Shown: positions 25,283 through 33,768 of the stretch, in pieces
Position numbering within the stretch: the first letter of the stretch is position 1
How the letters are laid out: every line of letters starts with the position of its first letter
Source of the DNA: Chryseobacterium carnipullorum
GTDB lineage: Bacteria > Bacteroidota > Bacteroidia > Flavobacteriales > Weeksellaceae
Length of the DNA: 64,000 nucleotides
Direction of reading: 5' to 3'
Assembly: GCF_900142785.1 (NCBI RefSeq)
Contig: NZ_FRCD01000004.1
Coordinates: 227,399-291,398, forward strand
Translations under genes and position numbers: made by a program
Notes under the pieces: generated by a model
Database searches by the model: none
Told to the model about the DNA's origin: nothing
Seen by the model: the letters and a program-made list of their open reading frames with translations, nothing else

Positions 25283-27466
25283 ATGTTTCAGGACAATCAA
25301 TCATCCAAAAACCAGATTTCAAAATCTAAAAAAAATCTGGAAAGTATAGACCCTACAGACCTGGCCAGGGAAACTGTAAAAAAGGCTGATACAATAAAAA
25401 AAACAGCACAGACCGTCGGACAGACAGCTTCCTATGCTGACAATTTCATGAATAAAGTTGCCCAGAATAATACAGCACTGGTTTCAGAAAATAGAATCTG
25501 GACGGAACAACCTACCTCCAAAATCCACAATGCAAGCTCTATTCCCACAAGCGAACTTTTAGGCATCAATCGTGTTGTCAAGCTGGAAATCATTATTGAA
25601 GGCAAAATCATCAAGCATTTCAAGCATTTTAAACTGACTCAGAGTGCTGTTAAGCATCATGAATTCAATTTAACGCTTGCCCATGATACTCTGGGAGACG
25701 CAGAAAATCACAATCTTGAGCAGGCCCAGAATTTTCTAGGGAAGAGATTGACTGTAGTCTTTAAATATAAAGATGTAGAAGAAAGTCCGGAAAGAAACTT
25801 TGTAGGGGTCATTACAGAAGTAGGATTCAGTCAGGACAAAGGCAGTCTTGGAAATATTGTCCTTACGGGAAACAGCCCTACTTTGCTCCTGGATGCAGCA
25901 CCGCATATCCAGAGTTTTGGAGGCAAACAGGAGATCAGCCTGAACAGTATTGCAGACTGGGTCATCAAAGAAGGCCTTGGTTCCAATAAATTCGATTTCA
26001 GAGTAGATTCCCAGCATGGCAATGTTTCCTACAGCTCGCAGTATGAAGAAACCCATTACAACTATCTCGCAAGAATTGCAGAAGCCTATGGCGAACAGTT
26101 TTATTATGATGGCGAAGTTCTTCATTTCGGAAAATTGCCACCACAGGAAAAACCTGTACAGCTGGTGTATGGAAGCAGCGTTCATGATATTAAAATTAAA
26201 ATGAAAGCGCAGCATGTCAATCCAAGCTTTTACGGCTACAACAGCAGTAAAAATGAAAAACTCACGACAGGAAGTTCAAAAATAAACCATTCATCAGATA
26301 TTGCGAAAAGGGCTTATGAAATATCCCAAAAGACATTTACCACACCTTCTTTAAGGATTGCCCCAATCAAGGCATCCACCTTTATGGATATCGATGCCTC
26401 ACAGAAAGGGACAGCAGGAAGTAAGGCGGTGAATGTATTTATCACTTCGGGAACAACCAGCGTTCCATTCTTATACCCGGGATGTACCGCAGATGTAGAA
26501 ATGCGAAAGTCTGAAACCAATCAGACGGCTTATTTCACCAAGCTTATGATTACGGAGGTGAGTCACGAGGTGGATGGAAGAGGCTATTATACCGGGAACT
26601 TTGAAGCCATCGCCGCAGATACAGGATTTATGCCCCGTCCTGAATTTGAAATGCCAAAAGCAGATCCTCAGTTTGCTAAAGTTATTTCAAATACCGATCC
26701 TTTAAATCAGGGGCGTGTACAGGTTCAGTTTGACTGGCAAAACGGACCGGATACTACAGAATTTATCCGGGTCATGACTCCTGATGCAGGCGGAAGCGAT
26801 AAAGTAAGTAAAAACCGTGGTTTTATGGCTATTCCTGAAATTGGAGATCAGGTAGTTGTCAATTTTGTACACCAGCATCCGGACCGGCCCTTTGTAATGG
26901 GAGGAATGTTTCATGGTGGAGTTGGCGGTGGCGGCGGACAAAACAATAACGTTAAAAGTTTAAGCAGCCGAAGCGGTAATAAACTGGAATTAGATGACGG
27001 TGCAGGATCTGTATTCCTGACCGATCAGGGAGGAGCGAATATGAAGTTTGACGGAGCAGGAAATGCAACAACCAACGCCAATAATAATAAAACAGTCACA
27101 GTAGGAAATAATAACACGGTCAATGTGGGCAGCGTAAGTGCCATTAACGTAGGCGGAAAAGAAGGTGGAGGGGCTAATTCTATGCTTAAAATGGACAGTT
27201 CCGGAAACATCACGCTGGAATGTGACACTACCATCACCATTAAAACAGGGAGCAGTTCCATCACCATGACCACAGGAGGAGATATTACAATAGAAGGACT
27301 GAATGTGAAAGTTGTTGGTAAAACGACAACCGAACTTGGAAAAGCCGCTGCCAATCCCGGAATTAAGATCGATAGTGATATTAATATCAATGCAGCAAAA
27401 ATTAATACTTCATCTTCAGGACCTACCAATATCAAAGGGGCAGATGTAGAAATCAATAAAGGATAA
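25283..27466 (+). CDS. vgrG: Type VI secretion VgrG spike protein
   Basis: 727 residues. A charged N-terminal extension (about 90 residues, lysine-rich) precedes the gp27-like part (GINRVVKLEIIIEGKIIKHF, QYEETHYNYLARIAEAYGEQ). The gp5 OB-fold follows (FAKVISNTDPLNQGRVQVQF, IPEIGDQVVVNFVHQHPDRP), and then a glycine/asparagine-rich beta-helix needle from about residue 560. Trimeric VgrG tips the Hcp tube and carries effectors. The style is that of the Bacteroidota subtype T6SSiii. It is the first gene of the operon and its stop overlaps the next ATG by one base. Confidence 0.92.
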   Translation: MFQDNQSSKNQISKSKKNLESIDPTDLARETVKKADTIKKTAQTVGQTASYADNFMNKVAQNNTALVSENRIWTEQPTSKIHNASSIPTSELLGINRVVKLEIIIEGKIIKHFKHFKLTQSAVKHHEFNLTLAHDTLGDAENHNLEQAQNFLGKRLTVVFKYKDVEESPERNFVGVITEVGFSQDKGSLGNIVLTGNSPTLLLDAAPHIQSFGGKQEISLNSIADWVIKEGLGSNKFDFRVDSQHGNVSYSSQYEETHYNYLARIAEAYGEQFYYDGEVLHFGKLPPQEKPVQLVYGSSVHDIKIKMKAQHVNPSFYGYNSSKNEKLTTGSSKINHSSDIAKRAYEISQKTFTTPSLRIAPIKASTFMDIDASQKGTAGSKAVNVFITSGTTSVPFLYPGCTADVEMRKSETNQTAYFTKLMITEVSHEVDGRGYYTGNFEAIAADTGFMPRPEFEMPKADPQFAKVISNTDPLNQGRVQVQFDWQNGPDTTEFIRVMTPDAGGSDKVSKNRGFMAIPEIGDQVVVNFVHQHPDRPFVMGGMFHGGVGGGGGQNNNVKSLSSRSGNKLELDDGAGSVFLTDQGGANMKFDGAGNATTNANNNKTVTVGNNNTVNVGSVSAINVGGKEGGGANSMLKMDSSGNITLECDTTITIKTGSSSITMTTGGDITIEGLNVKVVGKTTTELGKAAANPGIKIDSDININAAKINTSSSGPTNIKGADVEINKG

Positions 27467-28311
27467 TGATGCAGACTACTAAAGAAAACAGAGGAGAACA
27501 TCGAAAATATACTTTTCTCAGAGAAGAAAGGTATCAGTTTCAGGGGCTCAGAAATGAGAACTTTATTGAAGCTGAACTCAAGGTCACCCTAACTTCTCTA
27601 GATTATGAAAAGCCTGTTTTTACAGTTGAAATGCCATTTTATAAACAATCCAATAAAGAGGGAATGTACAAATGGATCGGAGACCTGCATCAGCTTAGAG
27701 AAAAGATTGTCTGCACTCTGGATGAAAACGGACAGCTTGGAACGATTATCAACCTGGATGATATCCGGAACCAATGGAAAGAATTAAAGCCCAAAATAAT
27801 TCTAAGACACAGGAATGAACACTATCGTGAGATTTTTATTAAGGGTGTAGAAGAACTTTTGGAAGATGGTGAACGCCTTGCGCAAGCCTTACGCTTTGCA
27901 ATGCCTTACCAGCTGCTTTTCCCCGGCATTCATTTCAGGGAGTTTAAAAAGAATGAGATCACTAAAGGATATCGTGAACTTCCCAACTTTATTGCCGCTA
28001 AAAGTGTTCCTATTACTACAGAAGAGAGAATTTCAAAATTGGAAGACGGAAGATACCAGATCGATGTGAAAGGAAGTATTGATGAAAACAATTTTGCACA
28101 GGATAAAGTAACGGCGATGATCCGTATTTTAAAGAATCGTCCCCGGGTTCCAACTCTCCTGCAGCTTAATTACATAGAACGTTATCTTCTGGAAGAATGG
28201 CCCTGGTCTGAACAAAGCATGTGTATGAGCCTGGCGCAGATTCCCGGCACATTGTATCGTGAGGAAAAAAACATCTTAAAAGCGATAGCTCATGACCATT
28301 CCCTTGCTTGA
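27466..28311 (+). CDS. T6SS-linked protein of unknown function, possible adaptor
   Basis: 281 residues, no signal peptide, no membrane segment and no motif I recognise. The N-terminal half is beta-rich (ENFIEAELKVTLTSLDYEKP) and the middle is helical with EELLEDGERLAQALRFAMPY. Start overlaps the vgrG stop (TAATG) and its end overlaps the next gene by 20 nt, so the three are translationally coupled. Genes placed between vgrG and a PAAR effector often load the effector on the spike; that role here is inference from position. Confidence 0.75.
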   Translation: MMQTTKENRGEHRKYTFLREERYQFQGLRNENFIEAELKVTLTSLDYEKPVFTVEMPFYKQSNKEGMYKWIGDLHQLREKIVCTLDENGQLGTIINLDDIRNQWKELKPKIILRHRNEHYREIFIKGVEELLEDGERLAQALRFAMPYQLLFPGIHFREFKKNEITKGYRELPNFIAAKSVPITTEERISKLEDGRYQIDVKGSIDENNFAQDKVTAMIRILKNRPRVPTLLQLNYIERYLLEEWPWSEQSMCMSLAQIPGTLYREEKNILKAIAHDHSLA

Positions 28312-28564
28312 TATTGTATTCCAGAACGACCGGTATTACCTTCTTTTTGATGACGAGAGGATTCTGGAGACTTCGGTTTCCAAAGAATGGTACCTGTATG
28401 CGGACGGAAACTACGTATGCTCTATCGATAATTGTAAAGTTTCGGAACTATTGAAAGTTCCGGGTAAGATTTTTCTGGAAACCCGGGAAAACCTTAATCA
28501 ACTGGAAAATAGTTTCAGAAGATTGAAAAATGTAATGCTAAGCTCAGATAAAATTAACCTCTAA
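28292..28564 (+). CDS. Small T6SS-linked protein of unknown function
   Basis: 90 residues, soluble, starting MTIPLLDIVFQNDRYYLLFD and rich in aromatic and acidic residues, ending in a helix. No motif recognised. It begins inside the end of the 281-residue gene and stops 11 nt before the effector gene. The size and position suit an effector chaperone or co-adaptor, but nothing in the sequence proves that. Confidence 0.7.
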   Translation: MTIPLLDIVFQNDRYYLLFDDERILETSVSKEWYLYADGNYVCSIDNCKVSELLKVPGKIFLETRENLNQLENSFRRLKNVMLSSDKINL

Positions 28565-28575
28565 ACCATCGCATT

Positions 28576-30117
28576 ATGGCAAAAAAATACGTACCCGAAG
28601 GTGCCTTTTTAGCTTGCGACAAAGGAACAAGCCCCTCTACCTTGAGGGTAAGCAACAATAAAAACACGACCATATACAGTGTTCCTATGGCATCGGAACT
28701 GGATTTTCTTCCCTTTTTCAATATTAAACCGATGGGACTTTGCACCAATCCTTTGAAATGGGCAACAGGCGCTTCCTGCCTACCAACCATTGTTACCGGA
28801 TGGCAGGAACCAAAAGATGGAGTAAAGATCAATGGCAGCCGCATGCTGTTGGAAGATTCTTTTTGTAATTGTATATTTGGTGGAAAGATCAATATCTTCT
28901 TTGACAGAGCTGCTGCTGTATCCTATGGCGTTGGAGAAGGAAAAATGCCTTCCGACTATATCAAGGAAGGATTTGACTGGATTGCCGAGCAAAACAAAAA
29001 AAACCGTGACATGCGTGATCAGATGCTTCCGGACTGGATGAAACCGGTAACAGGTGTAGGAGATTGGTTCAATGACCTGGGGGCTGGGCTGGTAGAAGGA
29101 GCTGTAAACGGTGTCGTGGGGCTAGGCGAAACACTTTATCAGGTGGGTCAGGACCCCGTGGGTACTGCTGAAGCATTGGGTGGAATGGTAAGTGATGGAT
29201 GGAATGCAGCTACCGAAGGTGTTGGAAATGCCTGGGACTGGGCCAGCAAGGGAGACAACTGGAGCAATGCGGCAGAAGGAGCCTGGAACTGGGCCAGTGA
29301 CGGACAAAACTGGGCAGATGCCGGAAGCGCCGCCTGGGAAGGAACCAAAGATGCTGCAAGCTGGGTTGCTGAAAACCCCAGAACCATAGGTACTACTGTT
29401 GGGGAATTTATTCCTGATGCCGCTGCTGCTGTTTATACCGGGGGAACCTCATTGGCTGCTACAGCCGGAAAGACCGTTTTAAAAGAAGGAGCTGAGGCAG
29501 TGGTAGAAAAAACAGTTAAAGAAACTGTAGGGGAAGCTGTAGAACAAGGTGTGAAAAAAGGTGCAGATGATGTGGCAGAAGCAGGAGCCAAAAGAGGGAT
29601 TGCAGAGACCATGGAACAGCTCGCCAAAAAAGAGGGGGGAAATATTGCTAAGGTTACAGATGGAAGTATAGATGAAATAGCTGAACAAGTAGTAAAAAAA
29701 CCTACATATAGAATTGGAGAAAGTGATGGTGGTCCTGGAACGTGGGAAAATAGACACTCCCCCCAAAAGGGAGCAGACTATCAGAAAAAAACTACTGGAG
29801 CACCAGATAATACAGAATATGTAGTCAAAACCGACAAAATGAAAAGTGGAGAGAAAAAATTTGACGGATATGATCCTGAAACAAATACTCTTCAAGATTC
29901 TAAAGATTGGGATAAATGGCCACCTAAAGGAGATAGCGACTGGGCCAGAAGGAGAAGACAGCAAATGTTAGATTCTGCCAGAAAAGATGCTGAAATTGCT
30001 CAAGAAGCAGGCTCAAAACTTGAATGGCATGTTCCTACCCAAGCAAAAGCAGATGAACTAGCAGACTTATTTGACGATGCTAATATAGATATTGATGTTA
30101 TTGTTGTACCAAAATAA
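28576..30117 (+). CDS. PAAR-like (DUF4280) T6SS effector with Tox-REase-5-like nuclease tip
   Basis: 513 residues. Residues 1-110 are a DUF4280/PAAR-like spike cap with paired cysteines (LACDKGTSPSTL, FCNCIFGGKI). A tryptophan-rich linker (NAWDWASKGDNW, AWNWASDGQNW) and a helical segment follow, then the toxin tip from about residue 380. The tip has FDGYDPETNTLQDSKDW, a D...DSK arrangement as in PD-(D/E)XK nucleases, and ends LEWHVPTQ...VIVVPK, as I recall for Tox-REase-5. It would cut DNA in a rival cell. Its immunity gene follows 7 nt later. The tip looks more AT-rich than the rest of the gene. Confidence 0.85.
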   Translation: MAKKYVPEGAFLACDKGTSPSTLRVSNNKNTTIYSVPMASELDFLPFFNIKPMGLCTNPLKWATGASCLPTIVTGWQEPKDGVKINGSRMLLEDSFCNCIFGGKINIFFDRAAAVSYGVGEGKMPSDYIKEGFDWIAEQNKKNRDMRDQMLPDWMKPVTGVGDWFNDLGAGLVEGAVNGVVGLGETLYQVGQDPVGTAEALGGMVSDGWNAATEGVGNAWDWASKGDNWSNAAEGAWNWASDGQNWADAGSAAWEGTKDAASWVAENPRTIGTTVGEFIPDAAAAVYTGGTSLAATAGKTVLKEGAEAVVEKTVKETVGEAVEQGVKKGADDVAEAGAKRGIAETMEQLAKKEGGNIAKVTDGSIDEIAEQVVKKPTYRIGESDGGPGTWENRHSPQKGADYQKKTTGAPDNTEYVVKTDKMKSGEKKFDGYDPETNTLQDSKDWDKWPPKGDSDWARRRRQQMLDSARKDAEIAQEAGSKLEWHVPTQAKADELADLFDDANIDIDVIVVPK

Positions 30118-30124
30118 ATTAAAT

Positions 30125-30868
30125 ATGGAAAAAATCAAAGTAATTACCCGTTTGACCAATAGAGAAATGTCTGCTCATGACTTTATCAATTATTGCAAAA
30201 ACATTGTTGTCAACCTAAAAAACATATTCAGTGATCTGAAAATGGTTTCAATATGGGATGACAGCACCAATTCCAAATTTTATTTTGAAAATAACCTCGC
30301 TAACTTCAGTGTCCAAAATCTTGATAAAATATTAATATATAACCCGGAAGAGGACGTTTTTCAGAATGATAATGAACAGGATGAAAATTTATATGAAAAT
30401 TCAAAAAGTTGGATAGGATTTAACACGCTACTCTACCTGAGTAAAGATAAAAGTGAAGCAAGTGATCTTTCTATCAACATCACTCAAGGAGCATCTGAAA
30501 AAAATAAAACGGCATTAATTAATATTGAATTTTCTGATGAATTTCTTAAAACGCTCACAAAAGATTTTTCTATAAAACTAATAGAATCTTTAGAAAAGTC
30601 TGGAGATTTAGTCTACGCGGTCGTTATTTCAAACGAGTTCAGAAGAAAAGTTAAGACAAGCGGACAAAATTTATGGATTGGTTACCTGACCTATTTTCAA
30701 GATAAAAATATAAAAATTCATCTTCCTGATAGCGTCAATAGTATTAATTATGATAAAGGAATATTAATAGATTTAGGGGAGAAAATTGAAATCTCAGACG
30801 AGGCCGTAAACAAAGCGGTGACCATAAGAAATATCCTGGGAGATGAAGCACTCAACTACTCTTCTTAA
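30125..30868 (+). CDS. Immunity protein for the Tox-REase-5-like tip, copy 1
   Basis: 247 residues from the ATG at 30125; an upstream in-frame ATG lies inside the toxin gene. Acidic, cytosolic and without signal peptide, as expected for a nuclease inhibitor; it opens MEKIKVITRLTNREMSAHDF. Its position right after the toxin tip, and the second copy at 34435, identify it as immunity. It may belong to the Imm52 family listed beside Tox-REase-5 in Pfam, but I could not check this. A terminator follows. Confidence 0.82.
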   Translation: MEKIKVITRLTNREMSAHDFINYCKNIVVNLKNIFSDLKMVSIWDDSTNSKFYFENNLANFSVQNLDKILIYNPEEDVFQNDNEQDENLYENSKSWIGFNTLLYLSKDKSEASDLSINITQGASEKNKTALINIEFSDEFLKTLTKDFSIKLIESLEKSGDLVYAVVISNEFRRKVKTSGQNLWIGYLTYFQDKNIKIHLPDSVNSINYDKGILIDLGEKIEISDEAVNKAVTIRNILGDEALNYSS

Positions 30869-30896
30869 AAAATTTTAAATAGGTAAGATTAAAAGC

Positions 30897-30930
30897 AGGT
30901 CCCATCTTTGACAAGATAGGACCTTAATTT
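30897..30930 (+). terminator. Terminator after immunity gene, copy 1
   Basis: AGGTCCCATCTT pairs with AAGATAGGACCT (one C-A mismatch) around TGAC, followed by TAATTTTTAT. The same structure follows copy 2 at 35207-35240. Confidence 0.78.
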
Positions 30931-30994
30931 TTATACATTCATTGTTTTCACCTGTCAACTGTAGATAGCACAACATACATTATTAATAAAATCT

Positions 30995-31261
30995 GTGGGA
31001 CAAACGGAGAAAACTGATGTTAGAGATAGATTTGATGAACATTTAAAATCTGAAAATACCAAAAAAATAGATAGAGCAGAGTGGAACAAACATTATGATA
31101 TTCGGGAAGTCCATTCCGGAAATTGGGATCCCTATGAAGCTTCTGTTTGGGAACAGCATTATATGGAGAAAAACGGTGGTAAACCTAACTTAGAAAATGG
31201 GCGAAATGAGATTACAAAAGCCAAATTTGATAAATATAAAAATTTACATAATCCTTGTTAA
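30995..31261 (+). CDS. Orphan toxin C-terminal tip, GIY-YIG-like
   Basis: 88 residues from a GTG at 30995. The start VGQTEKTDVRDRFDEH resembles the second half of a GIY-YIG nuclease core (YxGQT...R...H), and a possible catalytic Glu lies in ASVWEQHYMEKNGGKP. The first half with the GIY strand is missing and an in-frame stop lies upstream at 30962, so it is probably a displaced toxin tip rather than a working gene. Related fragments lie at 32461 and 32914. It is 3 nt from the Imm26-like gene, the likely cognate immunity. Confidence 0.55.
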   Translation: MGQTEKTDVRDRFDEHLKSENTKKIDRAEWNKHYDIREVHSGNWDPYEASVWEQHYMEKNGGKPNLENGRNEITKAKFDKYKNLHNPC

Positions 31262-31264
31262 ACA

Positions 31265-31912
31265 ATGAAAAAAGACATTAAAGTAGGCGATATTTTCGCT
31301 ATTAAAATTGAAAATTCAACCGAGTATTATTTTGGAAGAGTATTATTTGACGTAAAAAACCAGTATAATGGAAGTGGACAAATGCATAATTATTTAGATT
31401 GGCACAAGGAAAGTGTATTGATAGAAACATACAAATATATTTCTAGTGAATTAGTTATCAATAATTATGAAACCGCAATACGTTCAACCTTTATTTCAAA
31501 AAGAGATTTGTTAAAACAAGATATACAAATTATTGATAATATTTTGGTTAACCCTGAAAAAGTCTCTTTTCCGGAGACTTTAAAAAACTTTGAAAGTACT
31601 TGTTTTTTCACAGTTGGGGAATTAGCTATTAAAACCAACTTATCTACAGAATATGCTTACGATAAAATTAAAATTTTTCCAACTTTGGGGAAAATTTACT
31701 ATTTAGAAATAGCAACCTTAGACATTTCTAACAGAAAAGATTTAATATCAGATAAAGATGATATAATGGATAATTATTTCAAATTCTCAGATATTAGAAG
31801 TTTACCGCTGTTACAGAAAGAAATTTATCAGACAATTGATGAAAATCCAGATGTATCTTATTATGAATTAGCATTAAAGTATGGCTTTGATTTAAAACGT
31901 TTTTATAAGTAA
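31265..31912 (+). CDS. Imm26-like immunity protein
   Basis: 215 residues, soluble. The start KVGDIFAIKIENSTEYYFGR, then VLFDV, is the hallmark strand-turn-strand opening of Imm26 family proteins (kvGDifaiPl...fGrV). It follows the GIY-YIG-like tip by 3 nt and reads in the same direction, so it probably protected against that toxin. The C-terminal 90 residues (DISNRKDLISDKDDIMDNYF) are acidic. An orphan immunity gene in effect; identification by motif only. Confidence 0.62.
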   Translation: MKKDIKVGDIFAIKIENSTEYYFGRVLFDVKNQYNGSGQMHNYLDWHKESVLIETYKYISSELVINNYETAIRSTFISKRDLLKQDIQIIDNILVNPEKVSFPETLKNFESTCFFTVGELAIKTNLSTEYAYDKIKIFPTLGKIYYLEIATLDISNRKDLISDKDDIMDNYFKFSDIRSLPLLQKEIYQTIDENPDVSYYELALKYGFDLKRFYK

Positions 31913-31915
31913 TTT

Positions 31916-32323
31916 ATGGAATATCAAAACAAAATTTCACAAAATATACTTTGGAATTTTGGTAAGCAAAAATTCTTAACAATTGAAAATTTCAGATTAG
32001 CTTTAAAAAATTACAATGAGGAAATAAGAGGAGAATTTTTTTCTGAAGATTTAGATTTACCAATTCTTAAAGCCAATAAAGTTGCGATACAATACGAATA
32101 TTGGGACCAAAGTATTGAAGATATCGTAGAACCTGATTTTCTTTTAAATGCAGATAACGGACAATTTTTCACAACTGCTGAACTCTTGTTTAAAATTCAT
32201 AATCAGGTCCATGAAAAATTGAAAGATGACGACCATCAATTTTTTGAAGGATTAGAGTTATGGACGGGAGAAAACCCCAATTATCCTGACACTCCGTTAT
32301 ATTTTTTACAGCAAGGGAGCTAG
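31916..32323 (+). CDS. Unrecognised protein of the immunity array
   Basis: 135 residues, acidic, no signal peptide, starting MEYQNKISQNILWNFGKQKF and ending in LYFLQQGS. No family recognised. It starts 3 nt after the Imm26-like gene stop, in the same operon, and the low-GC codon use matches the rest of the array. By position and size an immunity protein is the best guess. Confidence 0.55.
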   Translation: MEYQNKISQNILWNFGKQKFLTIENFRLALKNYNEEIRGEFFSEDLDLPILKANKVAIQYEYWDQSIEDIVEPDFLLNADNGQFFTTAELLFKIHNQVHEKLKDDDHQFFEGLELWTGENPNYPDTPLYFLQQGS

Positions 32324-32363
32324 TATGAGATTATACTCAAACCAAAATAACGTCTTAACTGGT

Positions 32364-32450
32364 AATTTAAAACTGGGATCCATTATTCAGTAGGATGATT
32401 AATGCTTTGGGTGCTTTCATTAAGGGTTTTATTGGAAATATCAAAAGATG
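32364..32450 (+). pseudogene. Decayed fragment of a PoNi (DUF1911) immunity gene
   Basis: The words TGCTTTGGGTGCTTTCATTA and TTTATTGGAAATATC closely follow TGCTTTGGATGCTTTCATTA and TTTACTGGACATTTC in the intact gene at 33061-33762 (region 33290-33405). The fragment carries two deletions and has no reading frame, so a second PoNi gene has decayed here. Confidence 0.7.
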
Positions 32451-32460
32451 CAGTGTTTAA

Positions 32461-32568
32461 GAACGGTTTAAATAACATTTAGAATGAAGAAAGAGATACA
32501 AAGCCTGAGAGGCTGTAAGTAGATATTGGAAACATTATGAAACACCTGTCCGGGAACAATATTATTGA
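32461..32568 (+). pseudogene. Decayed GIY-YIG-like toxin tip
   Basis: In one frame this reads ERFK-stop-HLE-stop-RKRYKA-stop-EAVSRYWKHYETPVREQYY-stop. The order follows DRFDEHLK ... KHYDI ... WEQHY of the fragment at 30995, with three internal stops. It is a diverged second lineage of the same tip, with no function left. Confidence 0.6.
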
Positions 32569-32576
32569 TAAAATAG

Positions 32577-32912
32577 AAATTAAATATTGAAGGTGTAGGA
32601 AAAGGTGTTGTAAGCTACAATGGAGAATATTTTACGGATAATAATGAAACAAAAAACATATCCGTAAGAAATATTTCCAGAGAGATTCGAAATTGGATTA
32701 GAGAATTACATGATATTACAACAGAAGGAGATAGTAATAAATAGAATAAAGCCATTTTTAATTTAAATGCTCAAGGCAAATTCAATATGGAATTTATCTG
32801 GGATCAGGAGCATCATGATGAAGTAGTAAAATTATCAAAAGAAAAAAGGTTTCAAATTGAAACCCTTTTAAGTTTAGCAAATAATTACTGGAAGCCTAAA
32901 CAAAAAAGGTAG
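32577..32912 (+). pseudogene. DUF600/YezG-like immunity pseudogene (nonsense mutation)
   Basis: The frame reads GVGKGVVSYNGEYF ... RELHDITTEGDSNK, then TAG at 32742-32744, then NKAIFNLNAQGKFNMEFIWD. The TAG stands where relatives have a tryptophan codon (TGG), a single-base change. The GKFNMEFIWDQE segment is typical of DUF600/YezG-like immunity proteins of polymorphic toxins. The N-terminal part is missing. A hairpin at about 32845-32870 inside the 3' part may be an old terminator. Confidence 0.65.
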
Positions 32913-32913
32913 T

Positions 32914-33071
32914 AAAAACCTCACTGCAAATTATACTTCTTTAAAAAATTTAAACATTATGACATTTGGGAAATCCATTCCGGAAATTGGGATCCCTATG
33001 AAGCTTCTGTTTGGGAACAGCATTATATGGAGAAAAATGGCCATAAACCAATAAAAAAATATGAGAACTAG
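32914..33071 (+). pseudogene. Second GIY-YIG-like toxin tip remnant
   Basis: The segment 32955-33049 matches 31091-31185 with few changes, and the frame gives KHYDIWEIHSGNWDPYEASV, then WEQHYMEKNGHKPIKKYEN before TAG. No start codon or N-terminal part is present. It overlaps the start of the PoNi gene. It is a displaced tip kept only as its C-terminal end. Confidence 0.72.
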
Positions 33072-33762
33072 ATTTAAGAGCACTGAGTATTTTGAAAACT
33101 ATATCACATTAAATAATGAAGATATTGAATTTTATGAAGATGGATTAAAATCCGGAGCCACTAAAGCAGATAGAGTCCTCGCTGTAGACAGACAAATCTT
33201 TACGACAAGTATTCATACTATCATTGCAAAATATTCTGCCGGAGCTCCTATTCAGGAAATGCAGAATGACTTCTTAAAAGTTATTGATAATTTAAAAACC
33301 GGGTGGCAGAGTGATACTCCTACTATTCAGTTTGATGATTATATATTAATGCTTTGGATGCTTTCATTAGGTATTTTACTGGACATTTCGGAAGATGACT
33401 ACAAAAAAATAATAATGGTTCTGGATAATAGTAATCACAGAGATTATATATATGATATAATGATTTCGTCCAAAATATCCGACAGAAATATAGATTCAAA
33501 TATGTATTATCCTGACGAATTTGGTTTTTTAAAAAATCTTTATAAAGAAAAAAATATTGCCATATTAAAAGATTATTTAGATGATAGCTGGTACAAAAAA
33601 ATGAAATCTACCTATTGGTATGATAATGATAAAAACAAAAACGATGTTTTCTTTGGATACTGGAGCTTTGAAAGTGGAGCTTTTGTGAAAATCTTAGGAT
33701 TGGATGATTCATCTTTGAAAGAACAGCACTATTACCCGTACGATCTGGTTCATTGGAAATGA
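33061..33762 (+). CDS. PoNi-type immunity protein (DUF1911)
   Basis: 233 residues. The C-terminal DUF1911 signature is clear: GYWSFESGAFVKILGLDDSS, then EQHYYPYDLVHW. The N-terminal helical half matches the DUF1910-like region. PoNi proteins neutralise PoNe DNase toxins; no PoNe domain is present in the window, so this is an orphan immunity gene. It starts at 33061 within the end of the preceding tip remnant and is followed 6 nt later by the next gene. Confidence 0.82.
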   Translation: MRTRFKSTEYFENYITLNNEDIEFYEDGLKSGATKADRVLAVDRQIFTTSIHTIIAKYSAGAPIQEMQNDFLKVIDNLKTGWQSDTPTIQFDDYILMLWMLSLGILLDISEDDYKKIIMVLDNSNHRDYIYDIMISSKISDRNIDSNMYYPDEFGFLKNLYKEKNIAILKDYLDDSWYKKMKSTYWYDNDKNKNDVFFGYWSFESGAFVKILGLDDSSLKEQHYYPYDLVHWK

Positions 33763-33768
33763 TAATAT

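Larger units (their letters stand above)
30037..31001 (+). repeat. Direct repeat, copy 1 (toxin tail plus immunity gene)
   Basis: This segment matches 34347-35311 at a constant offset of 4310 bases with no gaps. It covers the last 26 codons of the effector, the immunity gene and the terminator up to the GTG of the next reading frame. A few substitutions separate the copies. Before base 30037 the two loci differ. Confidence 0.92.
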
